Below, one piece after another: positions 23,802-34,366 of a DNA stretch of 64,000 nucleotides. The notes under the pieces were generated by a model that had not been told where the DNA came from, did not search any database, and worked only from the letters and a program-made list of their open reading frames with translations. Origin of the DNA: Anaspis maculata (Eukaryota > Arthropoda > Insecta > Coleoptera > Scraptiidae); NCBI GenBank assembly GCA_949128115.1, contig OX421961.1:85109277-85173276 (forward strand), written 5' to 3'. The position numbers and the translations under genes were made by a program. The first letter of the stretch is position 1; every line of letters begins with the position of its first letter.

Positions 23802-24677
23802 TGGACAGGGAGCTGGTGCCTCAAAACTTACGTCATAAGGTACATGATTTCAACCCTGTGGGTCTAATGTACGTTGATAAGGTTGTTAAAAATTGCTTAG
23901 TCTTACATGTCAGACTGGGGGCTTTAGGCTGGTATGAGCCTGTCAATTTTCGAAAAAAATTGCCAAAAATTTACGTCATAAAATATATAGATGAAATCAA
24001 CTGGATTTTGTGTGGGACATCCCCTGGATCAAAAATCTGGTCGTGAGACAAAATTTTTGGGGCTTTCGGTCCATAAGACAAGTTTGAAATTTTCGAAAAA
24101 AGACCAAAATCTATCAATTTTTTCACAGGCGTTTTGTTGACTAACTCACCAAGTGTGATATATATTTGTAATCAAGATGAAAAACGGAATCGATTCAACA
24201 TGGGAATACAGGTTGTACGATTTGAGAAAAATTTTTCGATGTTGCACCCTGTAAGCAATGTACCATTAAAAATTTTTTTGGACAAATTCGAAAAATGCGT
24301 AAGAAATCATGTGAGAATCGTTTTTCATTCCTAAAATTATGCCAAAGAAGAAGTCTCCAGGATGAGGTAAATTTTGGCCTTTTTTGAAAATTTCAAACTT
24401 GTCTTATGGACCGAGAGCCCCCAAAAATTTTGTCTTATGACCCGATTTTTGATTAAGGGGATGTTCCCACACAAAAGCCCGTTGGTTTCATTCATGTAGC
24501 TTATGACATAAATTTTTGACATTTTTCTAAAATTGATAACCCTATACCAGCCTAAAGCCCCCGATCTGACATGTAAGACAAAGAAATTTTTGACAACCTC
24601 ATCGACGCACATTAGACCTACAGGGTTAAAATCATGTACCTTATGACGTAAGTTTTGAAGCACCAGCTCCCTGTCCA
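23802..24677. mobile_element. 876-bp palindromic element in the right end of the previous palindrome
   Basis: The ends TGGACAGGGAGCTGGTGC and GCACCAGCTCCCTGTCCA are inverted, and TAT flanks both sides. Arms of about 400 bp match throughout (ACTTACGTCATAAGGTACAT, GGCTTTAGGCTGGTAT). Flanking sequence rejoined across it resembles the mirror arm at 21620-21660, so it is a secondary insertion. Confidence 0.75.
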
Positions 24678-24680
24678 TAT

Positions 24681-24745
24681 TAAGACATCGTATTGTCACA
24701 CGCGTTCATTGACGATAGTGTGACAATAGGTCTTATGAAACGTGT
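24681..24745. repeat. Short hairpin repeat, relative at about 40597-40670
   Basis: AAGACATCGTATTGTCACAC is followed, after a short loop, by GTGTGACAATAGGTCTTA. The other copy has CATAAGACATCCTATTGTCA and TGTGACAAGACGTACGTCTT. Confidence 0.55.
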
Positions 24746-24749
24746 GTTA

Positions 24750-26533
24750 TGTACAATTATTTCTATTTTGCAACTATTCCATGCTTTTTTTAATTAAAAA
24801 TGTAAGATATGAGCCTCTGCTAATAGAATAGTAGGGAATTGCTCTATTTACTCTTGATGGTGGAGGCACAGTTCATCATCAGAAATGAGCCAAATTTTTC
24901 CGAAATTAAGCTCTCCTGCGAAATTATTTCACCAAGTTGTAATTTCTGTCAGTGAGTGCTGTCATGCGAATGTCATGTCCGTTGATATTGCCAACCTTTG
25001 GAATAAAAAAACAAAATGACTTTCTCATAAACGCAAAATAGAAAAAAAAAACAGATATGACCGAAACAATAATAACAATATATCTACGGTATAGTGGAAT
25101 CTATTATGAAGCCTCCCAACCCCCAAAGTACTCATATCTATTCAAAAAAAAAAAATTCAACTTCGTTATGAAGGAAGAAAGGGTTGTCCTCATCAATCAT
25201 CGACATCAATAAACTGCTGGTGGCAAAATTATTGAAACCAGTGAATGTGCCCTCACGGGCATGAGGCTCAGTAGGGCATTGTCTTTCGGGTTGATCCGCA
25301 TAGCATGAATAGGGTTGATCAGTTGATCACTATATGTATACAGGGTGGTCTAGGTTTCAGTCGACAAACTTTGCAGGCTGATAGAGGATAAAAAAAGAAG
25401 TTGACTCACTCCAAAAACTACACATCTGAAATGCATATTAAAAAAGTTACAGGCCTTCGAAATTGCAAAAAAATTTGTTTTTTCTTGATAACTTTTGAAC
25501 AGCTTGACAGTTTTTGCTCAAATTTTGCACATATGGTTGACAAACACGTCCCCAATGATTTCTTGAACAAAATTCTGTCAGAATGACGCAGTGCCGTAGA
25601 TATGGGGAGGTACTAACCCTCTTACCCTCCTACTTTCTACGCCACTGAATATTTTGGAAAACCGTTGAAAGTATTGAATTTGGCGTTCAATTCTAAAGAG
25701 AAAATTGGCGTGTCATTGCTACATTTGGAGCAGCGGCTTCGGAGATATTTGTGTTTAATGGTTCAGATTCAGATTCAGATTCTTTATTAGCTTTTCAATA
25801 ATTATTACAAAACATATAAGTTGAATATTGCATCAATGGGTTGCAAATAAGTATCGTCAATGTATAGTATAAATAAACACATAAATAGAAGTATAATAAA
25901 TATTAACATATAATAGAATAATAATCATCCAATGTGAATGGACAAACAGACAAAAAATCAATGATAAAATACCAGATCATCTCGGCATCAAACAACTCGT
26001 TAATATCATATCATATCAGTATCATTCTCAGTCATTTCTCAAAGTCAAATTGCAGAGCACAGTTTCCGATATAAATCAATAATTCTAGATCCCATATATC
26101 GTTTTTATTTTTTTCGGTGCTGGAGGCGAGTTTGCTTTATTACAGCGGGCAAGGCAGTGGCGTAGCTATCGATTGCCTGATGAAATCAAAGGTACTGAGA
26201 CCATCACTTTGTTTTCAAAGTCACTGAAGGATTTTTCAATGGAAAAAGCATTCTACAGTATAGTCTCTCGGAATTTTATTGTTGAGCATCAAATTTATTG
26301 TTATACAATTGATTGTTAGAGTTTTACTCATCTTTGTCGTCCTATACATTTTTTTTTGTGACTTGCCTTATCTACTGTAAGCACCTGTGGCCACAAAGGT
26401 TTAATAAATTATTGTTATCAATGAGCAAAGCGAGGCAGTACCTCAGACCTCAGGGTTCCAGAGCTCAAGGGGGCCCTCCGGGGTCGATAACTTTAAAATT
26501 GATGGAATTTTTGTTATTTTTACCTATACATAT
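24750..26533. other. Repeat-derived stretch, no gene
   Basis: A TACAGGGTGG motif near 25343 opens an unpaired repeat whose interior (ATGCATATTAAAAAAGTTACAGGCC) resembles 50330-50370. A likely LINE 3' end lies at about 25760-26060. The rest is AT-rich without coding signal. Confidence 0.45.
25760..26060 (-). mobile_element. Probable LINE 3' end with short tandem tail
   Basis: The tract CAGATTCAGATTCAGATTC directly adjoins TTTATTAGC. On the minus strand this reads as AATAAA followed by repeated GAATCT units, the usual tail form of jockey-like retrotransposons. The body upstream on the minus strand is AT-rich 3'UTR-like sequence. No RT motif is attached. Confidence 0.45.
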
Positions 26534-26915
26534 TGTTACGATATTTCGCGTACGGGTTCGAATATAATTGAGACGATTGTTTTTAAACAAGACACTGTTT
26601 ATTTCGGCGTACTACTACAATAAATGCCAACAATTATCCACTTGGAATTATTTCGCAGGTACTTCGCTTGTTATCGCACTTGTTCGCTATCCAATTAACT
26701 ACTGCCGCAAGCTGCCGGCTGACGCCTTATATAAGGCCTCCGCCAAAGTGGACTGATGTGCCTTGATCGAACGTTCGAGTCTCCATTGGGCCTCACATAT
26801 ACGAACGCTCTGGAATGCACGAGATCGCTCCAGACTTCTACACTGCGATCTAATGGTGGAAAGATCTAGAAACATCGAGTGTTTCCCTATATGTACAAGA
26901 TCGCCGCTCGTAACA
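26534..26915 (-). mobile_element. Solo LTR, reverse orientation
   Basis: Reads TGTTACGATATTTCGCGTAC at the left and GCCGCTCGTAACA at the right. It is the reverse complement of the LTR family at 38748, 52290 and 61811 (TGTTACGAGCGGC...CGCGAAATACGTAACA). ATAT flanks both sides. At 382 bp it is shorter than the 514-535 bp copies. CTTATATAAGG near 26727 corresponds to the TATA box. Confidence 0.8.
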
Positions 26916-27082
26916 ATATTTAAATAAAGTTTGGAAGTTTGTGTGATGTGGAAACTTTTATATCTATTTGATATTGAGATTACTATTGATATTATTATTA
27001 TTATTAAGGACACGACTTTATTGTGGAGTCCGTAAATGACGACCCTGGGAGGACACAGTCCTTCAAGGTGGATGTGATCTTA

Positions 27083-28571
27083 TAGTGGGGTTGGTAGCCA
27101 TTCCTATACGGCATTTGATGATACAAAAAATTTCTTTTGCATGAGTGTTCTATAAGGCCCAACGAACGATATTAGAAGGGGAAGCACAAAAGCTTCCCCT
27201 TAGGGGGGCCGCAGGGGGCCCTGTCAAGTTGACGGTCCAAGAACTCCTACCAAACCATCTTTCAATTTCGTTGTATCACTCAAATGGGGATGATGTGACT
27301 CCATTGTGAATCTCGATGGCATTGGTCGCCATGTCCCTTTCATCCTTCATGCTTGAAAAAATAATTTCTTCGGGAGGTCAGAGAAATAACTTTTTATTTT
27401 TTTAAACATACAAGAAGATGCGAAGTTGGCATGTTTTGTGTCTTAACCTATTATTTGGCATTCCCAAGATCACATTATGAAGTCAATTTTTGAAATTCTC
27501 AATTTTGGGTTGATTGGTAGGCTAAGAAGTAGGTATTTTTTAACATCCAGTTCAGACGTACTTTTTTCAGTGTCCAACTGGAGGTTATTGAAATAATCGC
27601 AGGGGTGGATAGACTGGACTATTTTCCTAACATTATGTTGAGGAAATCAATCCCAAACTGCACATGGAGAGTACACAAATTATTTTTCTCTCGGTCGGTC
27701 GAATTGCGGTGCCTATTACGCCCGTCAGGGAGAACGCTGAGCATCGCCAGACTAAACTAGTATGAAAACAGCCTAAATGAATTCGAAACTGCCGGAAACA
27801 CTCATTATGTGGTTCGACATTCAATTCTGAGTCAGCACTCAAAGTTTTAGTCAGTTTTGAATTTGTTTAGGCTGTTTTCATACCAGTTTAGGCTGGCGAT
27901 GCTCAGCGTTCTCCTTGACGGGCGTAGTAGGCATCGCAATTCGACCGACCGAAAGAAAAATAATCTGTGTACTCTCTATTCGCGGTTTATGATTGATTTT
28001 CTCGACATTATGTTCAGAAAATAGTTCAGTGGATCCACCCCTGATGATGATTTCAATAACCTCCAGTTGGACACTGAAAAAAGCTCGTCTGAACTGGATG
28101 TTAAAAAATACCTACTTCTCAGCCTACCAATCAACCCAAAATTAAGAATTTCAAAAATTGACTTCATAATAGGATCTTGGGAATGTCAAGTAACAGGTTA
28201 AGACACAAAACATGCCAACTTCGCATCGTCTTGTATGTTTAAAAAAATAAAAAGTGATTTCTCTGACCTCCCGAAGAAATTATTTTTTCAAGCATGAAGG
28301 ATGAAAGAGACATGGCGACTAATGCCATCGAGATTCATAATGGAGTCACATCATCCCCATTTGAGTGATACAGCGAAATTAAAAGATGGTTTGGTAGGAG
28401 TTCTTGGACCCTCAACTTGACAGGGCCCCCTGCGGCCCCCTTAAGGGGAAGCTTTTGTGCTTCCCCTTCTAATATCGTTCGATAGACTTTGCAGAACACT
28501 CATGCAAAAGGAATTTTCTGTATCATTAAATGCCGTATAGAACCGTTTTTTAATGTGTACCGACCCCACTA
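27083..28571. repeat. 1.5-kb palindromic element, TTA-flanked
   Basis: The left end TAGTGGGGTTGGTA and right end TACCGACCCCACTA are inverted and flanked by TTA on both sides. The arms match over about 700 bp, for example GGGGAAGCACAAAAGCTTCC, GGGGCCGCAGGGGGCCCTG and ACCTCCCGAAGAAATTATTT. A 3-bp TTA duplication would fit PIF/Harbinger, but no coding part remains. Confidence 0.75.
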
Positions 28572-28589
28572 TTAGCCTTAAAGATGACA

Positions 28590-30320
28590 TAAAATACGCA
28601 CAAATCAATACGTCGTTCCAAAAAAAATTTGCCATTTTTCAATTTGATGTAAATTTGGATTACTTCAATGAATTGGTATTCTGTTTAAAGTGTCCGTTGA
28701 CTTTATTCTTTGGCTATCAATCCGTGGTTTTGCAAGACACTAGATAATTCACATGAGTTTTGTACAGGGTGTTCAATGAGACAGTGCAAAATTTTCGAAT
28801 CGTCATCGTCAAGAAGCTCCCGTTCGAAAAAGAGTTTCTTTCTCTTAAATCTTCACCACAAAGAAGACGAGATAGACCTTGAAGTACAGGGTGGTGTTTG
28901 AATTCTTTGCTTATCTTCTTTATTTACAGGTGAGCACAAAGAAATCATCTTTTTGGTTTTGCATAGATAACTTCTTTCATCGTGGACCGATTTAAAAAGT
29001 TTGCGGCTCATATTGAAGCTAAAACTCAAAGTAAATAGACCTGAGGACCAGAATTGACTTGATACAAACATTCAGAATCAAGTGTTCCATAAAAGTTGGC
29101 CCAAATCTTGAACGCCGTGTACAGCTCGTTTTGGAGAAGGACTAGCTAAAAGCTACTTTTCTTTCGAAGAAATCATTTATTCTGAATACATTGGGGTTTT
29201 CCTTCCTTGTCCTAGCCAAAAATTGAAGGTGAAAGAATCCAATTACAACTGCATGTTTAAGAAGGAGGAACGGGCCCTCAAAACCAATCAAAACAATAAC
29301 ACAATTATACCTAAACAGACCAGTTTAGGTATAATTCAATGTTTTTATTTTCGTAGTGTTGTTTACGACCAATTTCAGGTGAACAAGGAACTGTTTCTCC
29401 TCCTTGAACTCATGCAGTTGTTATTGAATTCCTTCACCTACACAATCCTTGGCTAGGAGAAGAACGAAAAACCTTAAGGACGGAGTCATATTGGTAAAAT
29501 AAGCGTTGCGAAATCAATCCGTGTGGGTTTATTCCTTGACGGATTCTTACCATTTTGGTCTCTTTCGAAAGCTACAAGGATGTACTTTGGTTTGAGCCTA
29601 TTGGCATTTTCAAAATCCAAAAATAATTTTTCCAAATGTCAAAATTAAAAAAAATTTCTTCGATTTCGGGAATGCCAATGGGCTCAAACCAAAGTGGTAC
29701 ATCCTTGTAGGTTTCGAAAAAGATCAAAATGGTCAGAATATGTCAAAGAGTAAACCCACACGGATAAATGATTTATTCGAAAGAAACGTGGCTATTAGCA
29801 AATCCTTACTCCTAGACGGGCTGTCGACGGCGTTTAGAATTTGGGCCACATTTTATTGAACCCTTGACTCTGAATATTTGTCTTGAGTTAATTCTGATCC
29901 TCAGGTCTTTTTACCTATAGTTTTAGCTTCAATATGAGCCGCAAATTTTTAAAATCGGTCAACGAGGAAAAAAGTTATCCATGCAAAACCAAAAAGATGA
30001 TTTTTTTGTGCTCACTCTGTAAATAAAGGAGATAAGCAGATAATTCAAACACCACCCTGTAGTTAGAGGCCAACCTCGTCTCCTTTGTGGTAAAAATTCA
30101 AGAGAAAAAAAATTCTTTTTCGAACGGGAGCTTCTTGACGATTCAGAAATTTTGCACTGTCTTATTGAACACCCTATACAAAATTTATGTGAATTATCAA
30201 GTGTCTTGCAGAACCACGGACTGATAGCCAAAAGATTCATTGTAGTAATCCAAATTTACATCAAATTGAAAAAGGGCAAATTTTTTTGGAACGACCGACG
30301 TATTGATTTGTGCGTAGTTT
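28590..30320. repeat. 1.7-kb palindrome with nested TACAGGGTG pairs
   Basis: The left AATACGCACAAATCAATACG is inverted at about 30300. Concentric pairs follow: GTACAGGGTGTTCAATGAGA with its inverse near 30160, and GTACAGGGTGGTGTTTGAAT with its inverse near 30040-30060. A central pair TTTGGTTTGAGCC lies around 29595 and 29680. A small hairpin element sits in the left arm at about 29190-29500. Confidence 0.75.
29190..29500. mobile_element. Small palindromic insertion in the left arm
   Basis: GGGGTTTTCCTTCCTTGTCC and CTAGCCAAAAATTGAAGG are mirrored by CCTTCACC...TTGGCTAGGAGAAGAACG and AAAACC. The centre, TTATACCTAAACAG...TTTAGGTATAA, is itself a hairpin. The right arm of the enclosing palindrome lacks a counterpart, so this is a later insertion. 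Confidence 0.5.
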
Positions 30321-30329
30321 GGTAGTTCT

Positions 30330-32390
30330 GGCCGAATGGTGTAATGGTCTGAAGATTCCAGTTTTTTTTGATCCACGAATAGAAAACAACATATGTCAAG
30401 AGCCACCATGCAAAAACATCCCAGAAACATAATTTTACTTGATTCACCAGAACGTACAATCAATCAAAAACAAAGATGAAGAAACTGAAGAATATCTACA
30501 TATAGGCACAGAGTTTTCCTTCTCCACCAGATGAAGAATGAGAGATGCTTTATGGAACATTGATGCGGCAGCAATGAGAATGTCTATGTCGAAAATCACA
30601 GAACTATATCGTCCATCCATAGGACCATAAGAAAGCATGGAGGCTCATGCATAATGGTAAGTCGGAAGGCGGAAGAGGCTGAGGAAGTCGAAGAGATTAG
30701 AATAGCTAGTTGTGAGGGCCACATAGAATGTTCGGGAATTCGCATAAATAACAAAAAATGCATGATAATTTGTATACATATATAGACCCCCTCAGGGAGA
30801 TTTAGATCTTGTCTTCGCATCACCAAGTGACATATTAGCGGAAAACCCCGTTTTTTCCCAGGATATTACATGAACACGCAACACGCACAAGAATTAATTC
30901 CATGAACATTTCTACCTTTACCATAAATACAAGAATTAATTGCGGTGATTTACACGACTTTATCTGTTCTGGTTCATGAGCTTGCTGCAACTTTTCGTAT
31001 TCTTTTTTCTTTTTCCACCCTGTATACACCGCCTGCTCGGTTGTCGCCGATAGCATATAGCTACGCGTCTAAATCGAGTACAGTCCATCGGACGACCATG
31101 TCAAGGGGCACATCATATAATTTAGCACCTAACATCCGCACTACTACAAACTCGACCCAAAAGAAACTTTTGTGAAACATATTATAGCAACACTGATACT
31201 CATAAATAATTGTGTTGGTGCATTCGGGGAAAAGTTGGGATAATCTGTCAGTATTAATGAAGAGTGTCATTTAATATTTGGTCAGGGTCGGGAAGCGAAG
31301 AACGGAATGAGGAAAGGACACAATGCCACCATTAGTCCGGCTATAATGTTGGCAAATTGTTCAGTGGGAGGTCCTGCTCATACATCACCCTGTTTTGTCC
31401 CACGATCTGCTGATGCGATGGATATCCCGGAGCAAGCACAAGCTTTATATTTATACCATTATCACAAAAGTCCTCCTTATGCTACAGCTTCCTGATTCAC
31501 TCTTCCACTTTCCCCTAATTCATGTGTAGGTAATTTTTTTAAACTCAGATCAATTTGAAATTGATCCGGAATTCGAATTTGAAAAAGGTCATACGTCACG
31601 AGCACGTTGTCGTTATGCAAACTAACTGAAATAATATGTATTTCGAACTTTATCCTTCTAAACTGGCATCTGAAAGAGAACCCTTTGAGGTTGGTTGGTA
31701 CACGGCATGGATGGTACACGGTGAGTAATCGTGTGATTGTTGTTTAACCAAAGCCCTCTTAAACTAGGTAATTGGTTGGACGTTATGTTTTCCTGACAAG
31801 CGTTTTGTTTGTAGCTGTTTGCTGTTTGTCATTTAAATTGGTTGGTTGGCCATTATTCGCGAGGATCGCTTTATAAATCCCTGCCGGCTTGAAAAGTCAC
31901 GCCGTGAAGAATCAAGTGGGCGTGGATAGAGATTTGTCACCCCTGTGTGTCGGGGGGGCGCCAGGTGCGACACCCTGCCAGCTGCCACCTTAATTTCCCA
32001 CCTTCTGCGAGAGTTTTGCTTTAACTTCCACAAACAACAAACACACCGACATGGAAAGGGCAATCACACGCCTCGTTTGCTTTCCATTGCCTTGTAAGCG
32101 ATACAACTTGTTCAAATTGACAACGTTTGACGGATGGATAGGATATGTATAAGTCACAATTTGTGTATAGATTTATTTCTGCACGTTTTAGAGTGGAAAA
32201 GCAATTAATGAATTAAACTGGAAGTGCAGCCGAGTTCTCGCCAAGGGATATGGAAATAATAAACCCTATATACCATAAACCCATATTCATGCATGTACCT
32301 ACCTCCTGTATCGAGTATTTTTATTCTATGTATTCTGAAAGGCTCAACAAAATAAGTGTCACTCTGCAAAATTTGACCTGATTTTGAAAC
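30330..32390. other. Low-repeat stretch, candidate non-coding conserved DNA
   Basis: No gene recognised. At 31840-32090 there is a GC-richer, complex block with GATCGCTTTATAAATCC, TAATTTCCCACC and TTTGCTTTAACTTCC, which looks more like conserved regulatory DNA than a transposon. This is only an impression from composition and lack of repeats. Confidence 0.3.
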
Positions 32391-32717
32391 TAACAGCCCG
32401 TTCCACCAGCGCATTTAATCATTGTTAACAGGGCCGGTCCGAAGGGGGGGTGTGGGGGGTGTAACACCCCCCCAGTCGCGAACATCCAGTCGGCAAAATC
32501 AAATTCAGTCGGCAAAATCGAGATGAACTGAAATATTGTAAAAACGATTTGAAAAAAATAAAAATAGGCGCGCAACTAAATATTACGCATTCGTGCATAA
32601 TGCAACAGGAACTTTGTTGGTAGGTACCTATAAGTTTGTGTGTATTGTATTATATTTACTCTCGAACACTGTCACCAAATTGTCGTCATCAGTGTTGGTA
32701 GTTCGAAAGTTTTTTAA

Positions 32718-33109
32718 CACGTTCACTGCCACCGAAATTTTGCGATTTTTCTTACCAGGCCATTTATGTCATGTCATAGTGCATTGAAAACTAAGTCCTC
32801 TAGCACAAGTCAAAGTTCGAAATACACCTTGGTTTTTCGAAAAATTACGAAAAAATGAGCCCAACATAATAATTTTTTGGGGGCCGAATTTTGCATATAT
32901 CAAAAAATAAAAAAGATTACCATGCACTTGTAACCTCCTAGGTCATGATGGACCGGTGCCATTATCGATATGTAGCGTACTTGAGCCAGGAACCTAAAAA
33001 AATTGAAATTTCCTGCTGGTCCCATGGGACCAGCGCGGCCTGGTGGAGCTTCACGCTGCTGGTCCCGTGACGCTGCTGGTCCCATGGGACCAGCGTGGCA
33101 GTGAACGTG
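32718..33109. mobile_element. piggyBac-like MITE with internal palindromes
   Basis: TTAA lies at 32714-32717 and 33110-33113. The termini CACGTTCACTGCCA and TGGCAGTGAACGTG are perfect inverted repeats. The right half contains CTGGTCCCATGGGACCAGC twice, a self-complementary 19-mer, plus a broken third copy. A TTAA duplication and CACGTT termini fit piggyBac relatives. Non-coding. Confidence 0.8.
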
Positions 33110-33492
33110 TTAAAGTTTTGCATCAGCACCAAAAACTACTTATATGTATAAGATAATATACAACTTGGACTATTCCAACAATTGCAGAGCTTCTTTGTAG
33201 GATATATTCTAGTTATATTTAGGTAGGTACCTATTATCCATAGACGAAATTTTTGAAGAGCTGGCCAAGGCTCTAAGGCGGCTTGATTCCTCGATATTAT
33301 AATTTGATGTGATTGTATGATACCTCTACTTCCTTCTTGATAAAATTAATGTTCTGTTTTTGGAATACTTCTAAACTTTCAAGTTTCAACTACACATTTC
33401 GATCGTGCGCTATTGAGGATCACCCTAGGGTTATGAACTACTTGTCCCAGTTTCTTCTTGATAGAGCCATTTATAAAAAAATAAAGGAAGAA

Positions 33493-33735
33493 GGCTGTGG
33501 TGGTCAGCGCGTCCGAATGTCATGTCGAGTCTGACGTTCGATTCCCACCGAGGGCGGTCGGATATTCGTCTGTCTCTAAAGCAAGCTTCTTGATTTGTGT
33601 GTCGCATAGCACATAAAATGTGAAAATGGTGCCTATCCCATGCGATATTGATGGTCGCTAAAAATCCCTACCCTGTGTTGGAACACACAAGGGTTTTGCA
33701 AAATTTCCGGCGTCGGTTTCAAGCTTCGTTGCAGA
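33493..33735 (+). mobile_element. tRNA-derived SINE
   Basis: The head reads GGCTGTGGTGGTCAGCGCG, with a box A-like TGGTCAGCGCG near 33501. GACGTTCGATTCCCACC near 33532 is a box B match with the usual spacing of about 30 bp. The body, unrelated to tRNA, runs to about 33735. I could not define the target duplication, so the 3' end is approximate. It lies within the hAT element. Confidence 0.7.
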
Positions 33736-33948
33736 AAAAGGCTAACGTTGAATTGATGAAAAAAAACAACGAAATGAATAAGGAAAATCCCTTTTTTGCT
33801 TATTACTATCAGTATTATTATTATTAAACCAGAAAATTTTCGCCTGCGGCGCTGTTCCTTCTACAGACTCCTTCACATATGCAGTAGAACTTCTCAATCG
33901 CCCTCTATCCATAAATCTAGGTACGCCACTGGTCACCACTATAATACG

Positions 33949-34075
33949 GGGTGTTTATAAGAAACTGTGATCGCGGCAGGCATGGGTCAGGCCGAAAAAC
34001 GCAGTAACAGGCGCAATTGTAGTGATCGAAAGCGGATTCCAAAGGCGATGCGATCACAGACATTTATAAACACCC
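33949..34075. mobile_element. 127-bp hairpin MITE
   Basis: GGGTGTTTATAAGAAACTGT and GATCGC are inverted at the right as GCGATCACAGACATTTATAA and ACACCC. Confidence 0.65.
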
Positions 34076-34366
34076 GGTAGTAATAGTCGGCATTTTGAGA
34101 TTTTGCACACCCCCCCAACCAAATCGGTTTCGGTCCGGCCCTGATTGTTAACTAATTGAGATATTTGGTGAATCTTGGCTTATTGACCACAGAAAACACA
34201 AATTTCACGTAAAATTATGGGAAAATGTTCAGACCACAATAGCTTATATTATGCATTATCCGAGGTCATTCAACCAGCACCGACCTTAAATCCATCAGAG
34301 AAAATGTCGTAATTAGCTAACAATAATTAAATTTGCTGGGTGGAACTGGATGTAAACAACTTTGTA

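Larger units (their letters stand above)
32429..34143. mobile_element. hAT-type element inside MITE copy 3
   Basis: It starts CAGGGCCGGTCCGAAGG and ends CGGTTTCGGTCCGGCCCTG. The perfect 8-bp duplication ATTGTTAA lies at 32421-32428 and 34144-34151. Subterminal C/G runs (ACACCCCCCC) occur near both ends. The 1715 bp contain a piggyBac-like MITE, a SINE and a hairpin MITE, so the coding part, if ever present, is lost. Confidence 0.88.
32391..34354. mobile_element. Mariner-type MITE, copy 3, split by a hAT element
   Basis: TA flanks both ends. The left part (32393-32428) and right part (34144-34352) are the two halves of the same 240-bp MITE. A 1.7-kb hAT lies between them, with the MITE octamer ATTGTTAA duplicated at both junctions. 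Confidence 0.85.

Noticed and set aside
23651..24699. Two longish opposed frames (131 and 120 codons) with nearly the same protein
   Set aside because: They are the two arms of one palindromic element (23802-24677), so the similarity is due to the inverted repeat, not to duplicated genes.
25588..25648. Tiny hAT element (CAGTGCCGTAG...CTACGCCACTG)
   Set aside because: The flanking octamers differ (GAATGACG and AATATTTT) and the segment is only about 60 bp.
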